The notes beneath the pieces were generated by a model, which saw nothing but the letters and a program-made list of their open reading frames with translations, made no database searches and was not told the DNA's origin. A program made the position numbers and the translations under genes. DNA of 64,000 bases. Source: Candidatus Villigracilis vicinus. GTDB taxonomy: Bacteria; Chloroflexota; Anaerolineae; Anaerolineales; Villigracilaceae. Shown in pieces: positions 1 to 10,807 of this stretch. Numbering within the stretch: position 1 is the stretch's first letter; every line of letters starts with the position of its first letter. Location of the stretch: positions 1 to 64,000 of the forward strand of contig JADKIL010000009.1 in NCBI GenBank assembly GCA_016721315.1, written 5' to 3'.

Positions 1-192
1 AGCGAGTTGTATCCATTTCTGCATTATAGATTCATCCAGGAGAAAAGGCTCCGGGACAAAAGTCCCAGAGGTTTGAGGCGGGGTCTGTAATGCATAGGCG
101 GGAATATGTCTTTTGGCATAGGCGCAATCCTCCCTGCGAGACTGGGGTAATGAGGCGGGCTGTCATAAGATGGGGGCACAAAGGAGTTTATT
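1..192. other. left edge, no gene recognised
   Basis: No convincing coding frame is visible. The last bases before the ABC ATPase hold a good ribosome binding site (AAAGGAG, six bases before the ATG at 193). Upstream sequence needed to define a promoter lies outside the window. Confidence 0.5.
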
Positions 193-1125
193 ATGTCTCA
201 AGATTTAGTGATCGATATCAAAAATGTGACCGCTGCTTATGGAACTCTGACCGCCCTCAATGGCGTGAGTTTATCGGTGCAGAAGGGTGAGATCTTTGGC
301 TTGCTCGGACCCAACGGAGCGGGCAAATCCACACTGCTGGCATGTGTGGAGGGATTGCACACTCCATCCCAAGGTGAGGTTCAGGTCTGCGGAAACAATG
401 TTCAAAGTGACCCCATGGCTGCCAAGAAACGGCTGGGCATCCAATTGCAAAGAACCGCCCTGCTCGACGATCTGACCGTTGCGGAACTGGTAGAGGTATA
501 TGCTGCCTTGTATGAAGTCTTTCTGACAAAGGCACAAATTGACGACCTGCTTAAGCGGTTTGACCTACTCGAGAAGCGAAACACGCTTGCCCGTCGTCTC
601 TCTGGTGGACAACAGCAACGCCTCTCTCTCGCCGTAGCCATTGCCAACGACCCTGAGATCGTCCTGCTTGATGAGCCGACCTCCGCATTAGACCCGCACG
701 CCCGCCGCGCCGTATGGAACGAAATCCGCACGTTGCATGATGAAGGACGCACGATCGTGTTGACCACACATGCCATGGAAGAAGCCGAAGCCCTGTGCGG
801 ACGCATCGCCATCATCGATGGTGGCGAGATCGTGGCTTGCGATACGCCCAATGCATTGATCGCCAGCCTTAACCTGAACGCGACTTTGAAAGCGACGGTG
901 GAACTGCCGCTTGAGCAGGTCTATGATCTGCCTCACGTGAACGGCGCCCGGTATTCAGGTCAGCACCTTGAAGTGGAAACTTCCAAACCTGAAGAGACTC
1001 TGTCTGCTTTGCAGGCATTGGCGGCAAAGTCGGGTCGCTCGATCCGCGATGTGATGCTGAGGCAACCCAATCTCGAAGATGTCTTCTTGAAGCTAACGGG
1101 TCGGCAGTTATCTGAGATCGGATAA
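193..1125 (+). CDS. ABC transporter ATP-binding protein (ABC-2 type exporter)
   Basis: ATPase subunit of an ABC exporter; it would power the permease encoded next. The 310 residues show Walker A (GPNGAGKS, about 39-46), the signature LSGGQQQR, Walker B followed by the D-loop (LLDEPTSALD) and the switch His (TTHAME). A C-terminal extension after about 220 is typical of DrrA/YadG-type ATPases. Start chosen by the AAAGGAG site. The permease follows after 48 bases and a sensor kinase/regulator pair comes next, as in drug- or peptide-resistance modules. The substrate cannot be read from the sequence. Confidence 0.93.
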   Translation: MSQDLVIDIKNVTAAYGTLTALNGVSLSVQKGEIFGLLGPNGAGKSTLLACVEGLHTPSQGEVQVCGNNVQSDPMAAKKRLGIQLQRTALLDDLTVAELVEVYAALYEVFLTKAQIDDLLKRFDLLEKRNTLARRLSGGQQQRLSLAVAIANDPEIVLLDEPTSALDPHARRAVWNEIRTLHDEGRTIVLTTHAMEEAEALCGRIAIIDGGEIVACDTPNALIASLNLNATLKATVELPLEQVYDLPHVNGARYSGQHLEVETSKPEETLSALQALAAKSGRSIRDVMLRQPNLEDVFLKLTGRQLSEIG

Positions 1126-1173
1126 CAACCGCGCTGTAAAAAACTTAATGATTTAAAAATAAGGAATCCTCCC

Positions 1174-1902
1174 ATGAAACGCTTTCTCATTCTTACCAAA
1201 TCGCTCGCCCTCATTCAATTGCGAAATGGAGCGGTCTTGTTCTGGAACTTCGCATTCCCGGTGCTATTGATGTTGATCTACGGGGTGGTGATGAGTCAAT
1301 ACATGAAGTATATGACCCCCGGTGTGATCGTGCTCAACGCCCTGAGCTTTGGTCTGGTTGGCAGCTCCACGATGATGCTCGAATTAAGGGAAAAAAGCAT
1401 TCTGCGCCGCTTACAAGCCACCACCCTGCCTGCCTGGCAACTCATCACCTCCTACTTGCTGGTCAATATTGTCATTGGCACCATACAAAGCACACTGATC
1501 CTTATTGTAGGCGCAGTCTTTTATGAAGTCCCGGTCAGCGCTACCAGCCTTTTACTGGTGTACCCTATGATCATCATCAGTTTGCTGACCTTCATGTCAC
1601 TGGGCGGCATCATCAGCGGCGTCGCTCCCAAGGCAGGGACCGCCACAGCGGTTGGAATGACGATCTACTTTCTGTTGATGTTCATCAGCGACATGGTCTT
1701 CCCGGTCTCGTCTCTGCCAGACAACGTGAAGGAATTCGTGCCCTACCTGCCCGCCTACCCGGCTGTGCAATTGGTGCGCTCGGCAATGATCGATGCGACT
1801 CTCGACGAAAAATGGGTGACATACCTGCTGCTGCTGGCTGCTTATGGTGTCGTTGCCACGTTGATCGCTTCGCGCCTTTTCCGCTGGGAGCCGAAGGCGT
1901 AA
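1174..1902 (+). CDS. ABC-2 type transporter permease
   Basis: Membrane subunit partnering the preceding ATPase. The 242 residues form about six hydrophobic segments with the ABC-2 layout: a first helix near 20-42, a cluster between 57 and 165, a conserved-looking PAYP-containing loop near 192-197 and a last helix at 213-233. It has AAGGA upstream of the ATG. Probably exports a drug, antimicrobial peptide or lipid, judged only from the family and the adjacent two-component system. Confidence 0.88.
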   Translation: MKRFLILTKSLALIQLRNGAVLFWNFAFPVLLMLIYGVVMSQYMKYMTPGVIVLNALSFGLVGSSTMMLELREKSILRRLQATTLPAWQLITSYLLVNIVIGTIQSTLILIVGAVFYEVPVSATSLLLVYPMIIISLLTFMSLGGIISGVAPKAGTATAVGMTIYFLLMFISDMVFPVSSLPDNVKEFVPYLPAYPAVQLVRSAMIDATLDEKWVTYLLLLAAYGVVATLIASRLFRWEPKA

Positions 1903-1939
1903 CATTCCCTCATCCACTCAACCGGAGTACACTTACCTC

Positions 1940-3154
1940 GTGAGCCAAAATCACACCTCCGACCTCTCGAATAGCAACCTGCCCATGCCTGCCCGTTACA
2001 TGCAAATGTATGGCAGGTTTTGGGATGTTGTGTCCTTACTTATCTTTGGGTTTACTGCAATCACAACCCTTACCGCCGAACCTCTCACCTGGCGTGAGTA
2101 TGTTGTTTCAGGGCTGTGCATTTTGCAGGGCGTTTTGTATTTCTTCACCATTGCCGGAGGGCGGTGGATTAAGTCTCGCCAGCGGCTGGCTATGTATTTC
2201 ATTGGCGGGCTGGCAATGTGGCTGCTGTCGAATTGGTTGAATCCGTTAACATGGTGGCTGGCATTCGCCTATTTCGGGCAGATGTTTGGGGTATTGCCGC
2301 CGCAAGCGGTGATCCCTGGCACAGCCTTTATCATGATTTGTGTGACGCTTATCATCTCTGATTGGCAGTTTTCTGCGATTGACTCTGGCGCAGCAATTGG
2401 TTTTTTCTTTCAGTGGCTGGCTGGTAATGTGCTTTATCTGTTCATCTTCGGCATTGCGCGGACGAGCCGTCAGCGGGCAGGGTTGATCCAGAAACTGGAA
2501 GCCGCTCAAAGGGAGCTGGAGGCGGCGCGTCAACAAGATGCAGAGCTTGCCACGTTACGAGAGCGGGAACGCGTCGCGCGCGATCTGCATGATAGTCTGG
2601 GTCATTCTCTGGTGGCATTGTCTGTTCAGTTGGAAGCGATTCAACGACTGTATAAAGTTGACCCCGAACGCGCCTCGGCGCAGGTGGATGAATTGAAAAA
2701 CCTCACCCGCGCCAGCATGGATGAATTGCGTCGTTCTCTGGCAGGCTTGCGCGCACCCGGGTTGGGAGAGCGCAAACTCGGTGAAGCCTTGCAAACCTTG
2801 TGCGTGGATGTTGGTCAGCGGGCGCATCTTGAAATTCGCTGCGATGCCGATGAACATGTCAATACGTTACCGCTTGCACACGCTGAAACGTTATGGCGTG
2901 TGGCGCAGGAAGCGCTTACGAATGTCGAACGTCATGCTCAGGCTCGGCACGTGACGGTGACGTTGAAGGTCGAAACTCACACTGTCTTGATGACGATCCA
3001 GGATGACGGGCGTGGACTTCCGCCGAATGCAGAAAACCAAAGCGGACATTTCGGTCTGCGCGGAATGCGTGAACGGGTTGAAGGGCTGGGCGGCACCTTG
3101 ACCCTTACAAACAATAACGGCTCGAACATACAGGTAAGCCTGCCTCTGTTTTAG
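1940..3154 (+). CDS. NarL/DesK-type sensor histidine kinase
   Basis: Membrane histidine kinase of the HisKA_3 family. About five to six transmembrane segments lie in residues 28-172, followed by a coiled coil (about 180-212) and the dimerisation/phosphoacceptor box ERVARDLHDSLGHS (His about 217). The HATPase part ends with N-box ALTNVERHA and G-box DDGRGLP. The receiver of its cognate regulator is encoded 170 bases downstream. The start is a GTG with a GGAG 12 bases upstream, so a start at the ATG at 1985 is possible. With no extracytoplasmic domain it probably senses membrane state or the neighbouring exporter, as LiaS/DesK-like kinases do. Confidence 0.9.
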   Translation: MSQNHTSDLSNSNLPMPARYMQMYGRFWDVVSLLIFGFTAITTLTAEPLTWREYVVSGLCILQGVLYFFTIAGGRWIKSRQRLAMYFIGGLAMWLLSNWLNPLTWWLAFAYFGQMFGVLPPQAVIPGTAFIMICVTLIISDWQFSAIDSGAAIGFFFQWLAGNVLYLFIFGIARTSRQRAGLIQKLEAAQRELEAARQQDAELATLRERERVARDLHDSLGHSLVALSVQLEAIQRLYKVDPERASAQVDELKNLTRASMDELRRSLAGLRAPGLGERKLGEALQTLCVDVGQRAHLEIRCDADEHVNTLPLAHAETLWRVAQEALTNVERHAQARHVTVTLKVETHTVLMTIQDDGRGLPPNAENQSGHFGLRGMRERVEGLGGTLTLTNNNGSNIQVSLPLF

Positions 3155-3167
3155 GTGAGTTTTAATT

Positions 3168-3272
3168 TCCCGTCATTGCGAGCCACGTTCTTGTTCTTTG
3201 TGGCGAAGCAATCCTATGAGCTAATCATGAGATTGCTTCGGGCGGGAAAGCACCGCCCTCGCAATGACGGAA
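3168..3272. repeat. palindromic intergenic repeat (MITE/REP-like)
   Basis: Near-perfect inverted repeat: the outer arms are CCGTCATTGCGAG and CTCGCAATGACGG, with inner arms GCGAAGCAATC and GATTGCTTCG. It lies between kinase and regulator genes. This design matches short palindromic repeats scattered in many bacterial genomes. It could fold in RNA and attenuate the regulator, but that is inference. Confidence 0.75.
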
Positions 3273-3323
3273 ATCTATTTTTAGGAACTTTTTAACACTT
3301 AGATAAGCGGATTTTTCCTAACC

Positions 3324-3959
3324 ATGCCCAACACCATCAAACTCCTCCTGATCGAAGACCAAACCCTCATGCGGCAGGGTCTAAAAACCATCCTTGATCT
3401 TGAACCCGGCTTGCGCGTTATAGGCGAAGCAGGCGATGGCGAACGAGGCGTGCAGCTTGCCCTTGAACTGCGCCCTGATGTGATCTTGATGGATGTGCAA
3501 ATGCCCGTTCTCAACGGCGTGGAAGCGACGGCGAAACTTTGCCGCGAATGGAACACGGCAAAGGTCATCATCCTCACCACCTTCGACCGCGACGATTACG
3601 TCTACCAAGGGGTGCGGGCGGGAGCCATGGGATACCTGCTCAAAGATACTCCTGCCGATCAATTGATACACACCATTCGCCGTGTACATGAAGGCGAAGT
3701 TTTCATACAACCTGAGATCGCCTCCCGCGCCCTTCGCGAAATGATGCGCCCAACGACTTCAACGCTCGAGTCGCTTTCTGATCGGGAGCGTGAAGTTCTG
3801 GTCTTGCTGGCACAAGGCGCATCCAACAAAGACATGGCAGAGAAACTTTTCATCACCGAGGGCACAGTCAAGAACCATGTCTCGAACATTCTTGCCAAAC
3901 TTCAAGCAGAGAACCGCACCCAGGCGGCAGATATAGCAAGGAAGCAGGGGCTGGTGTGA
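3324..3959 (+). CDS. LuxR/NarL-family response regulator
   Basis: DNA-binding partner of the upstream kinase. The receiver domain covers residues 5-120, with acidic pocket ED (11-12), phospho-acceptor Asp57 in LMDVQMP, Thr near 85 and Lys near 107. The C-terminal LuxR helix-turn-helix covers about 148-205 (LSDREREVLVLLAQGASNKD). Length (211) is normal. The neighbouring ABC exporter operon is the obvious candidate target. Confidence 0.93.
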   Translation: MPNTIKLLLIEDQTLMRQGLKTILDLEPGLRVIGEAGDGERGVQLALELRPDVILMDVQMPVLNGVEATAKLCREWNTAKVIILTTFDRDDYVYQGVRAGAMGYLLKDTPADQLIHTIRRVHEGEVFIQPEIASRALREMMRPTTSTLESLSDREREVLVLLAQGASNKDMAEKLFITEGTVKNHVSNILAKLQAENRTQAADIARKQGLV

Positions 3960-4024
3960 GTTGAATTCGCTCAATTCTTAAAGTCGGGGGAAGTTATAAA
4001 GATGCTCAATAAACTAGAATGTGT

Positions 4025-4127
4025 CTCAAAAATACTCTGTCACCCTGAGGGAGCGCTCTTCGCGACCGAAGGGTCTCTTACACAATGGTAGAGATCCTTC
4101 GCTATCGCTCAGGATGACATTTTTGAG
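4025..4127. repeat. second palindromic intergenic repeat
   Basis: Inverted repeat of a different sequence from the one at 3168. The outer arms are CTCAAAAAT and ATTTTTGAG, then TGTCA(CC)CTGAG against CTCAGGATGACA, with inner arms GAAGGGTCTCT and AGAGATCCTTC. It sits just upstream of the MerR promoter. Confidence 0.7.
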
Positions 4128-4151
4128 TTGACTTCTATTAGAAATAGAACC

Positions 4152-4182
4152 TTGACTCTCCAGTTACTGGAGAGTGTATAAG
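4152..4182 (+). promoter_or_regulatory. MerR-type promoter/operator of the adjacent regulator
   Basis: The -35 TTGACT (4152-4157) and -10 TATAAG (4177-4182) are separated by 19 bp, the overlong spacer typical of promoters activated by MerR proteins. A perfect dyad CTCTCCAGT-T-ACTGGAGAG fills 4156-4174, between the two boxes. It lies 20 bases upstream of the merR-type ATG, so autoregulation is the natural reading. Confidence 0.88.
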
Positions 4183-4201
4183 AGAATGAAGGCGCCTACT
4201 T

Positions 4202-5023
4202 ATGATCCGAATCGGAGACTTTTCCAAACTTAGCCGCGTTTCCATCAAAACGCTGCGGTACTACGACGAGATGGGTTTACTCAGACCCGTTGATGTAGAC
4301 CGCTTTACTGGCTACCGTTATTATGATTTCAACCAACTGCCGCGCTTGTATCGCATTCTGGCATTGAAAGAGTTGGGATTCACTTTAGAGGAGATCGGTC
4401 GCTTCCTCGAAGAGAATCTTTCCACCGAAGAGTTGCGTGGAATGCTCAAACTCCGTCAAGCCGAGATCCGGCAGCGAGTGGAAGAAGAAACGGTAAAGCT
4501 GGAGCAGGTGGAACGCTGGCTGAGACAAACTCAACAGGAGAACTTTATGTTTAAATATGATGTTGTCTTAAAGAAGATCGAGGCAATGAAAGCCGCCACA
4601 GTACGCGGTGTGGTTGCCAACCCGCCCGCACAACGCTCGCTGTGGGATGAATTACTGAACTTTATTTATCAAAACAATATCCGCATGAACGGCACGCCGA
4701 TGGCGATCTATCATGATGCTGATGCGCGCGAAGGCGATTGGGATATTGAAGTTGCCATGCCCATTGCCGGTGACCCGACTCCCGTTGGGCAGGTCAAAAT
4801 CTATGAACTGCCTGCAGTCGAGACGATGGCGTGCGTAGTCCATGCCGGGTCGTTCGCCACCATCGGTGAAGCCTACGACGCCCTCGCCAAATGGATCGAT
4901 GTGAACGGGTATCAGATCGTAGGTCCAAGCCGCGAGCTAAACCTCAAGATGCCGGACAAGCCGGAAGATCAGAACGACCCGAATACGGTCAACGAGATAC
5001 AGTTCCCGGTTCAGAAGGTTTAA
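4202..5023 (+). CDS. MerR-family regulator with GyrI-like effector domain
   Basis: BmrR-like one-component regulator. The N-terminal winged helix-turn-helix (residues 1-70, with SIKTLRYYDEMGLLRP and GYRYYDFNQLPRLYRI) is followed by a coiled-coil dimerisation helix (about 75-115) and a GyrI/AraC-E-type ligand-binding domain (about 120-273). These proteins bind hydrophobic or cationic compounds and untwist overlong promoters, and such a promoter lies immediately upstream. A terminator follows and no efflux gene is downstream, so its other targets are elsewhere, possibly the ABC exporter at 0.2 kb. Confidence 0.92.
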   Translation: MIRIGDFSKLSRVSIKTLRYYDEMGLLRPVDVDRFTGYRYYDFNQLPRLYRILALKELGFTLEEIGRFLEENLSTEELRGMLKLRQAEIRQRVEEETVKLEQVERWLRQTQQENFMFKYDVVLKKIEAMKAATVRGVVANPPAQRSLWDELLNFIYQNNIRMNGTPMAIYHDADAREGDWDIEVAMPIAGDPTPVGQVKIYELPAVETMACVVHAGSFATIGEAYDALAKWIDVNGYQIVGPSRELNLKMPDKPEDQNDPNTVNEIQFPVQKV

Positions 5024-5025
5024 AT

Positions 5026-5056
5026 AAAAAGAGACTGGCATTTGCCGGTCTCTTTT
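5026..5056. terminator. bidirectional terminator
   Basis: Stem AAAAGAGAC(T)GGC / GCC(G)GTCTCTTTT with a short ATTT loop, between the convergent merR-type and TIR genes. A and T runs on both sides make it usable on both strands. Confidence 0.8.
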
Positions 5057-5071
5057 GCATTACTTATATTT

Positions 5072-6658
5072 TCATTTTTTCTCAGGAAACCAGAACATTA
5101 GATCACGGCGCTTAAGCCAAAGATAGATCGACATCACCAAACTGCCCACCATATAGATCGCGCGCGGATAGTATGCAGAATAGCCGCGATATTCCACATT
5201 CGTGTTCAATAGTGCAAAGACCATGTTATCGATCTCGATCTGCCAGAGGATGATGCCGCCCAGCACAAGCATGCCGAGAATCAATCCAAGTAAAGAAGCA
5301 AAGAAACCTTTTCGGTCTACGATATTTTTCACCATTTGATACGACAGCCCGCCAAACAAGATCAGGCTGATTGCCAACTGACCGATCACAACTGTAAAAT
5401 CCGGGTCGTAGATAAACTCATTGGCGTATTGAAGGATATATGGAAGCCAACTACCAATGCAAACAATTGCCAGGAAAGCAAGGAAATACGTCAGGTACAT
5501 AATGACAGCAGGCAAAACTATTTGATTGCCCATCGGGCGGATGCCCACGTTGCGTAGGAGCCTTGTCGGTTCTGGCAACAGCCTGGCGACCACATCCAGG
5601 TTGCGCACCCCAGTCCGCAGGTCCAGCCATTGAACGCGGGATAGCTGCCTTGAAATCTTGTCGTTGGATTGGATGATGACGGGATAGACCACTTGTTTTT
5701 GGCTATCCACAATGCTATCCCCTTTAAAGCGTGAGACCAAGGTAAAGACTGCGTCGGCAGAAGCAGGGTCCGTCACCTCGGTATGCCCGGCTCCTTTAAA
5801 TACTTTTCTCGTATGGTCTGCGATCTTCTGATCCTGCGGAGCATGATCGATGAAAAACGATACGGATTTGAAATCAGGGTATGTTATTTTTTTAGTATTT
5901 GCCGATGGCGGCGCAACCGCTTCGGGCTTGCCCCAGCGCTGCATACCTTCTGAGCGCAGGGTATAAATCAAGCCGATCACAAAAGGAATGCTGACGTAGG
6001 TTAGGAAATCGACAATATCGATCGCATCCTCGTTCGTAGAGAAATTTACTGTCAGGTAAAGCGCAAAAGGCAGCATCAAGAGGGATGCCTGCACCAGCAT
6101 ATAGTTGAATTTGCGCTTGAGAATACCCAACGGCAATTGGATCAGGAAGAAGGGAATGAACAACGTCCAAACAGTGCTGATGGAAATGATGGAAACGATC
6201 AGACTCAAGAAAAATGCCAGCCACACAATGGAAGGGATCTTGAAACCCGCCTCGGGCACGGAATGTTTTTCCTGTTCGGGTGTCTGAAGTTGATGGTCTA
6301 ATTCTTTCAGAGCCTGCTTGTAGTTCCCCCGAAAATCCACCCATTCATATTTTTCCAGTTCAGGTGGCAGATCCACGGCTTCAAAGACAAGCAAAATAAT
6401 GCGTTTCTTTTCCTCTTGCAGTGCCTGTCGCCATTCAAACTCCACATTGTCAGAAGCGATGGACGCCTTCGAAACAACCAGTAAAATGATATCTGAAGTC
6501 CCCAGACCCTGATTGATCTGCTCTTCCCAGGGCTTTCCGGGCACCAGACTGCGATAATCCAACCAGATGTTGAAGGTCTCTTTTTCAAGGTACTCAACGA
6601 GCTTATCTACAAAGCCCACTTCACGACGCGAATAACTGATAAAAATATTTTGAGTCAT
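5072..6658 (-). CDS. membrane protein with N-terminal TIR domain and a second TIR-like domain
   Basis: 528 residues. An N-terminal TIR domain (about 1-125) has the opening strand NIFISYSRRE, the WLDYRSLVPG segment and the alpha-C Glu region EFEWRQAL that in enzymatic TIRs holds the NADase glutamate. About four hydrophobic helices follow between 145 and 240. A soluble stretch at 265-365 repeats TIR-like features (SVSFFIDHAPQDQ, a central ADAVFTLVS strand, VQWLDLR). Four more helices close the protein (about 370-520). The start has a GGAGAG site. It may be an NAD-cleaving or scaffold TIR in signalling or defence. The second TIR is my reading, not a certain assignment. Confidence 0.8.
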   Translation of the reverse strand: MTQNIFISYSRREVGFVDKLVEYLEKETFNIWLDYRSLVPGKPWEEQINQGLGTSDIILLVVSKASIASDNVEFEWRQALQEEKKRIILLVFEAVDLPPELEKYEWVDFRGNYKQALKELDHQLQTPEQEKHSVPEAGFKIPSIVWLAFFLSLIVSIISISTVWTLFIPFFLIQLPLGILKRKFNYMLVQASLLMLPFALYLTVNFSTNEDAIDIVDFLTYVSIPFVIGLIYTLRSEGMQRWGKPEAVAPPSANTKKITYPDFKSVSFFIDHAPQDQKIADHTRKVFKGAGHTEVTDPASADAVFTLVSRFKGDSIVDSQKQVVYPVIIQSNDKISRQLSRVQWLDLRTGVRNLDVVARLLPEPTRLLRNVGIRPMGNQIVLPAVIMYLTYFLAFLAIVCIGSWLPYILQYANEFIYDPDFTVVIGQLAISLILFGGLSYQMVKNIVDRKGFFASLLGLILGMLVLGGIILWQIEIDNMVFALLNTNVEYRGYSAYYPRAIYMVGSLVMSIYLWLKRRDLMFWFPEKK

Positions 6659-6697
6659 GTTCTCTCCAGGGTGCTACTCATTATATTCTTGAAAATC

Positions 6698-6730
6698 AAA
6701 AAGCGACCTGCGAAAAGCAGGTCGCTTTTT
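6698..6730. terminator. terminator of aconitase gene (bidirectional)
   Basis: Stem AAAGCGACCTGC / GCAGGTCGCTTT with a GAAAA loop, flanked by A-rich and T-rich tracts. It lies between the aconitase stop and the TIR gene start. Confidence 0.85.
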
Positions 6731-6748
6731 ATGTAGTACTAATTAATT

Positions 6749-9446
<2,698 letters not shown>

Positions 9447-9703
9447 AGGATACTCCTTTGGTATGAGGTTTTCGTAGTGATTTCTTGATCACTACACTCA
9501 CACCACAATCAGGAAGAACACAAAGGAGCGCCTTTGATATCCTTTTTTAATGTGGTGGGGGAACGAATAAATTACAGAGGCGAATTATACTGATTTAAAG
9601 GCTGAGATGGAAGTGGATTCGGGGTTTTAACCCGGGTTTTTTCAAAATCGGCAAACAAGCCTGTGAGGTTGGGGGGTACCGAATGCAAGTCGCACACATA
9701 AAA
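9447..9703 (-). promoter_or_regulatory. aconitase leader region
   Basis: No gene here. On the minus strand it holds the AAAGGAG site, a hairpin GTAGTGAT / ATCACTAC (9474-9495), a small hairpin CAAAGG / CCTTTG near 9520 and a possible -10 TATAAT at 9584-9589 without a clear -35. This suggests a leader of about 130 nt. No known riboswitch was recognised. Confidence 0.4.
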
Positions 9704-9738
9704 CGAACGGCGCGAACATTTGAGGTTCGCGCCGTTCG
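9704..9738 (-). terminator. terminator of adenosine deaminase gene
   Basis: Perfect 14-bp stem CGAACGGCGCGAAC / GTTCGCGCCGTTCG with a 7-base loop. On the minus strand it is followed by TTTTATGTG. It lies 14 bases after the add stop. Confidence 0.88.
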
Positions 9739-9751
9739 AGGAGTCGCTTTT

Positions 9752-10795
9752 CTATCGGTCTAATTCTTTTCGAAGTTTCTGGAGCAGTTCTGCTTTTTGA
9801 ACTTCTGGCAGGAAAGAAGACTCTGCCCCAAGAAGCACACTTTTCTTTAAAACATCCAGGGAAATATTTAATTTTTCATGAGCAGTCTGGAATTCGTTCG
9901 AAAGCGTGATCCGTGAGACACTGGGGTCATCGGTATTGACCGTGACCTTCAGCCCTTTTTCGAACATGCGCGGCAGAGGATGGTCTTCAAGCTGCTTGAC
10001 CACGCCCGATTGGAAATTGCTTGTCACGCACACTTCGAATACAGTGTTGTGTTCAAGCGCGAGCGCCGTAACTTCTTTATCTTCCAGCACACGCACACCA
10101 TGACCGATACGTTCCGCGCCTAAATTCTCAATGGCATCGCGCACGTTTTCGGATGGACCCCATTCTCCTGCGTGGATGGTGATATGCAAACCGGATTGCT
10201 TGGCTTCCTTGAAGATATTGTGGAATGGATGCGATTTGAATTCGGCTTCATTGCCAGCCAGATCCAGCCCAACCATTCCGTTCTTCATGTGTTCCACCGC
10301 CAGCCATGCCACCTGCTCGGCAAGTTCCGGGCTTTCATGTCGGTTCACCGAAGCGATCAGCCCGACTTTGATCTTATATTCCTTTGCCGCTTCCTGCGCA
10401 CTGGTAATGACCCAATCCATCACATCATGCAGCGGAAAACCCTCGGCACGACTCAACGCCACCGGCGTGAAGCGCAGCTCCATATAACGCACATTGTCGC
10501 GGGCTGCATCTTCCACCGCTTCGCGTGTGACGCGATGGATCACGTCTGGTGAGCGGTAGAAAAGGCGCAAGGTCTTGAATTTTTCGAGGAAGTTCGAGAA
10601 GGTGAGTGGATCCCGATCTTGCACCTGCACCAAACCGCTTAAGTTCAACATCGAAACCGGCACCGTCACCCCGTGCTTGCGGGCAATATCCAGCATGGTG
10701 GATAGACGCAAAGACCCTTCCAAATGGCGGTGAAGTTCAACCTTTGGAAGGGCAATATATTTGTTTAGGGGGAGGGTCAGTGTTTCGTCTGCCAA
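9752..10795 (-). CDS. add: adenosine deaminase
   Basis: Hydrolytic deamination of adenosine to inosine in purine salvage. The 347 residues show the zinc ligands HRH (VELHRHLEGS), HAGEWG (His and catalytic Glu), HGVRV and the NTDDP end-loop, all expected of the family, and length is normal. The start is TTG preceded by GAGGA. It lies 12 bases downstream of the secA stop on the same strand and probably shares its transcript. Confidence 0.93.
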   Translation of the reverse strand: MADETLTLPLNKYIALPKVELHRHLEGSLRLSTMLDIARKHGVTVPVSMLNLSGLVQVQDRDPLTFSNFLEKFKTLRLFYRSPDVIHRVTREAVEDAARDNVRYMELRFTPVALSRAEGFPLHDVMDWVITSAQEAAKEYKIKVGLIASVNRHESPELAEQVAWLAVEHMKNGMVGLDLAGNEAEFKSHPFHNIFKEAKQSGLHITIHAGEWGPSENVRDAIENLGAERIGHGVRVLEDKEVTALALEHNTVFEVCVTSNFQSGVVKQLEDHPLPRMFEKGLKVTVNTDDPSVSRITLSNEFQTAHEKLNISLDVLKKSVLLGAESSFLPEVQKAELLQKLRKELDR

Positions 10796-10807
10796 ACGTT
10801 CCTCAAA

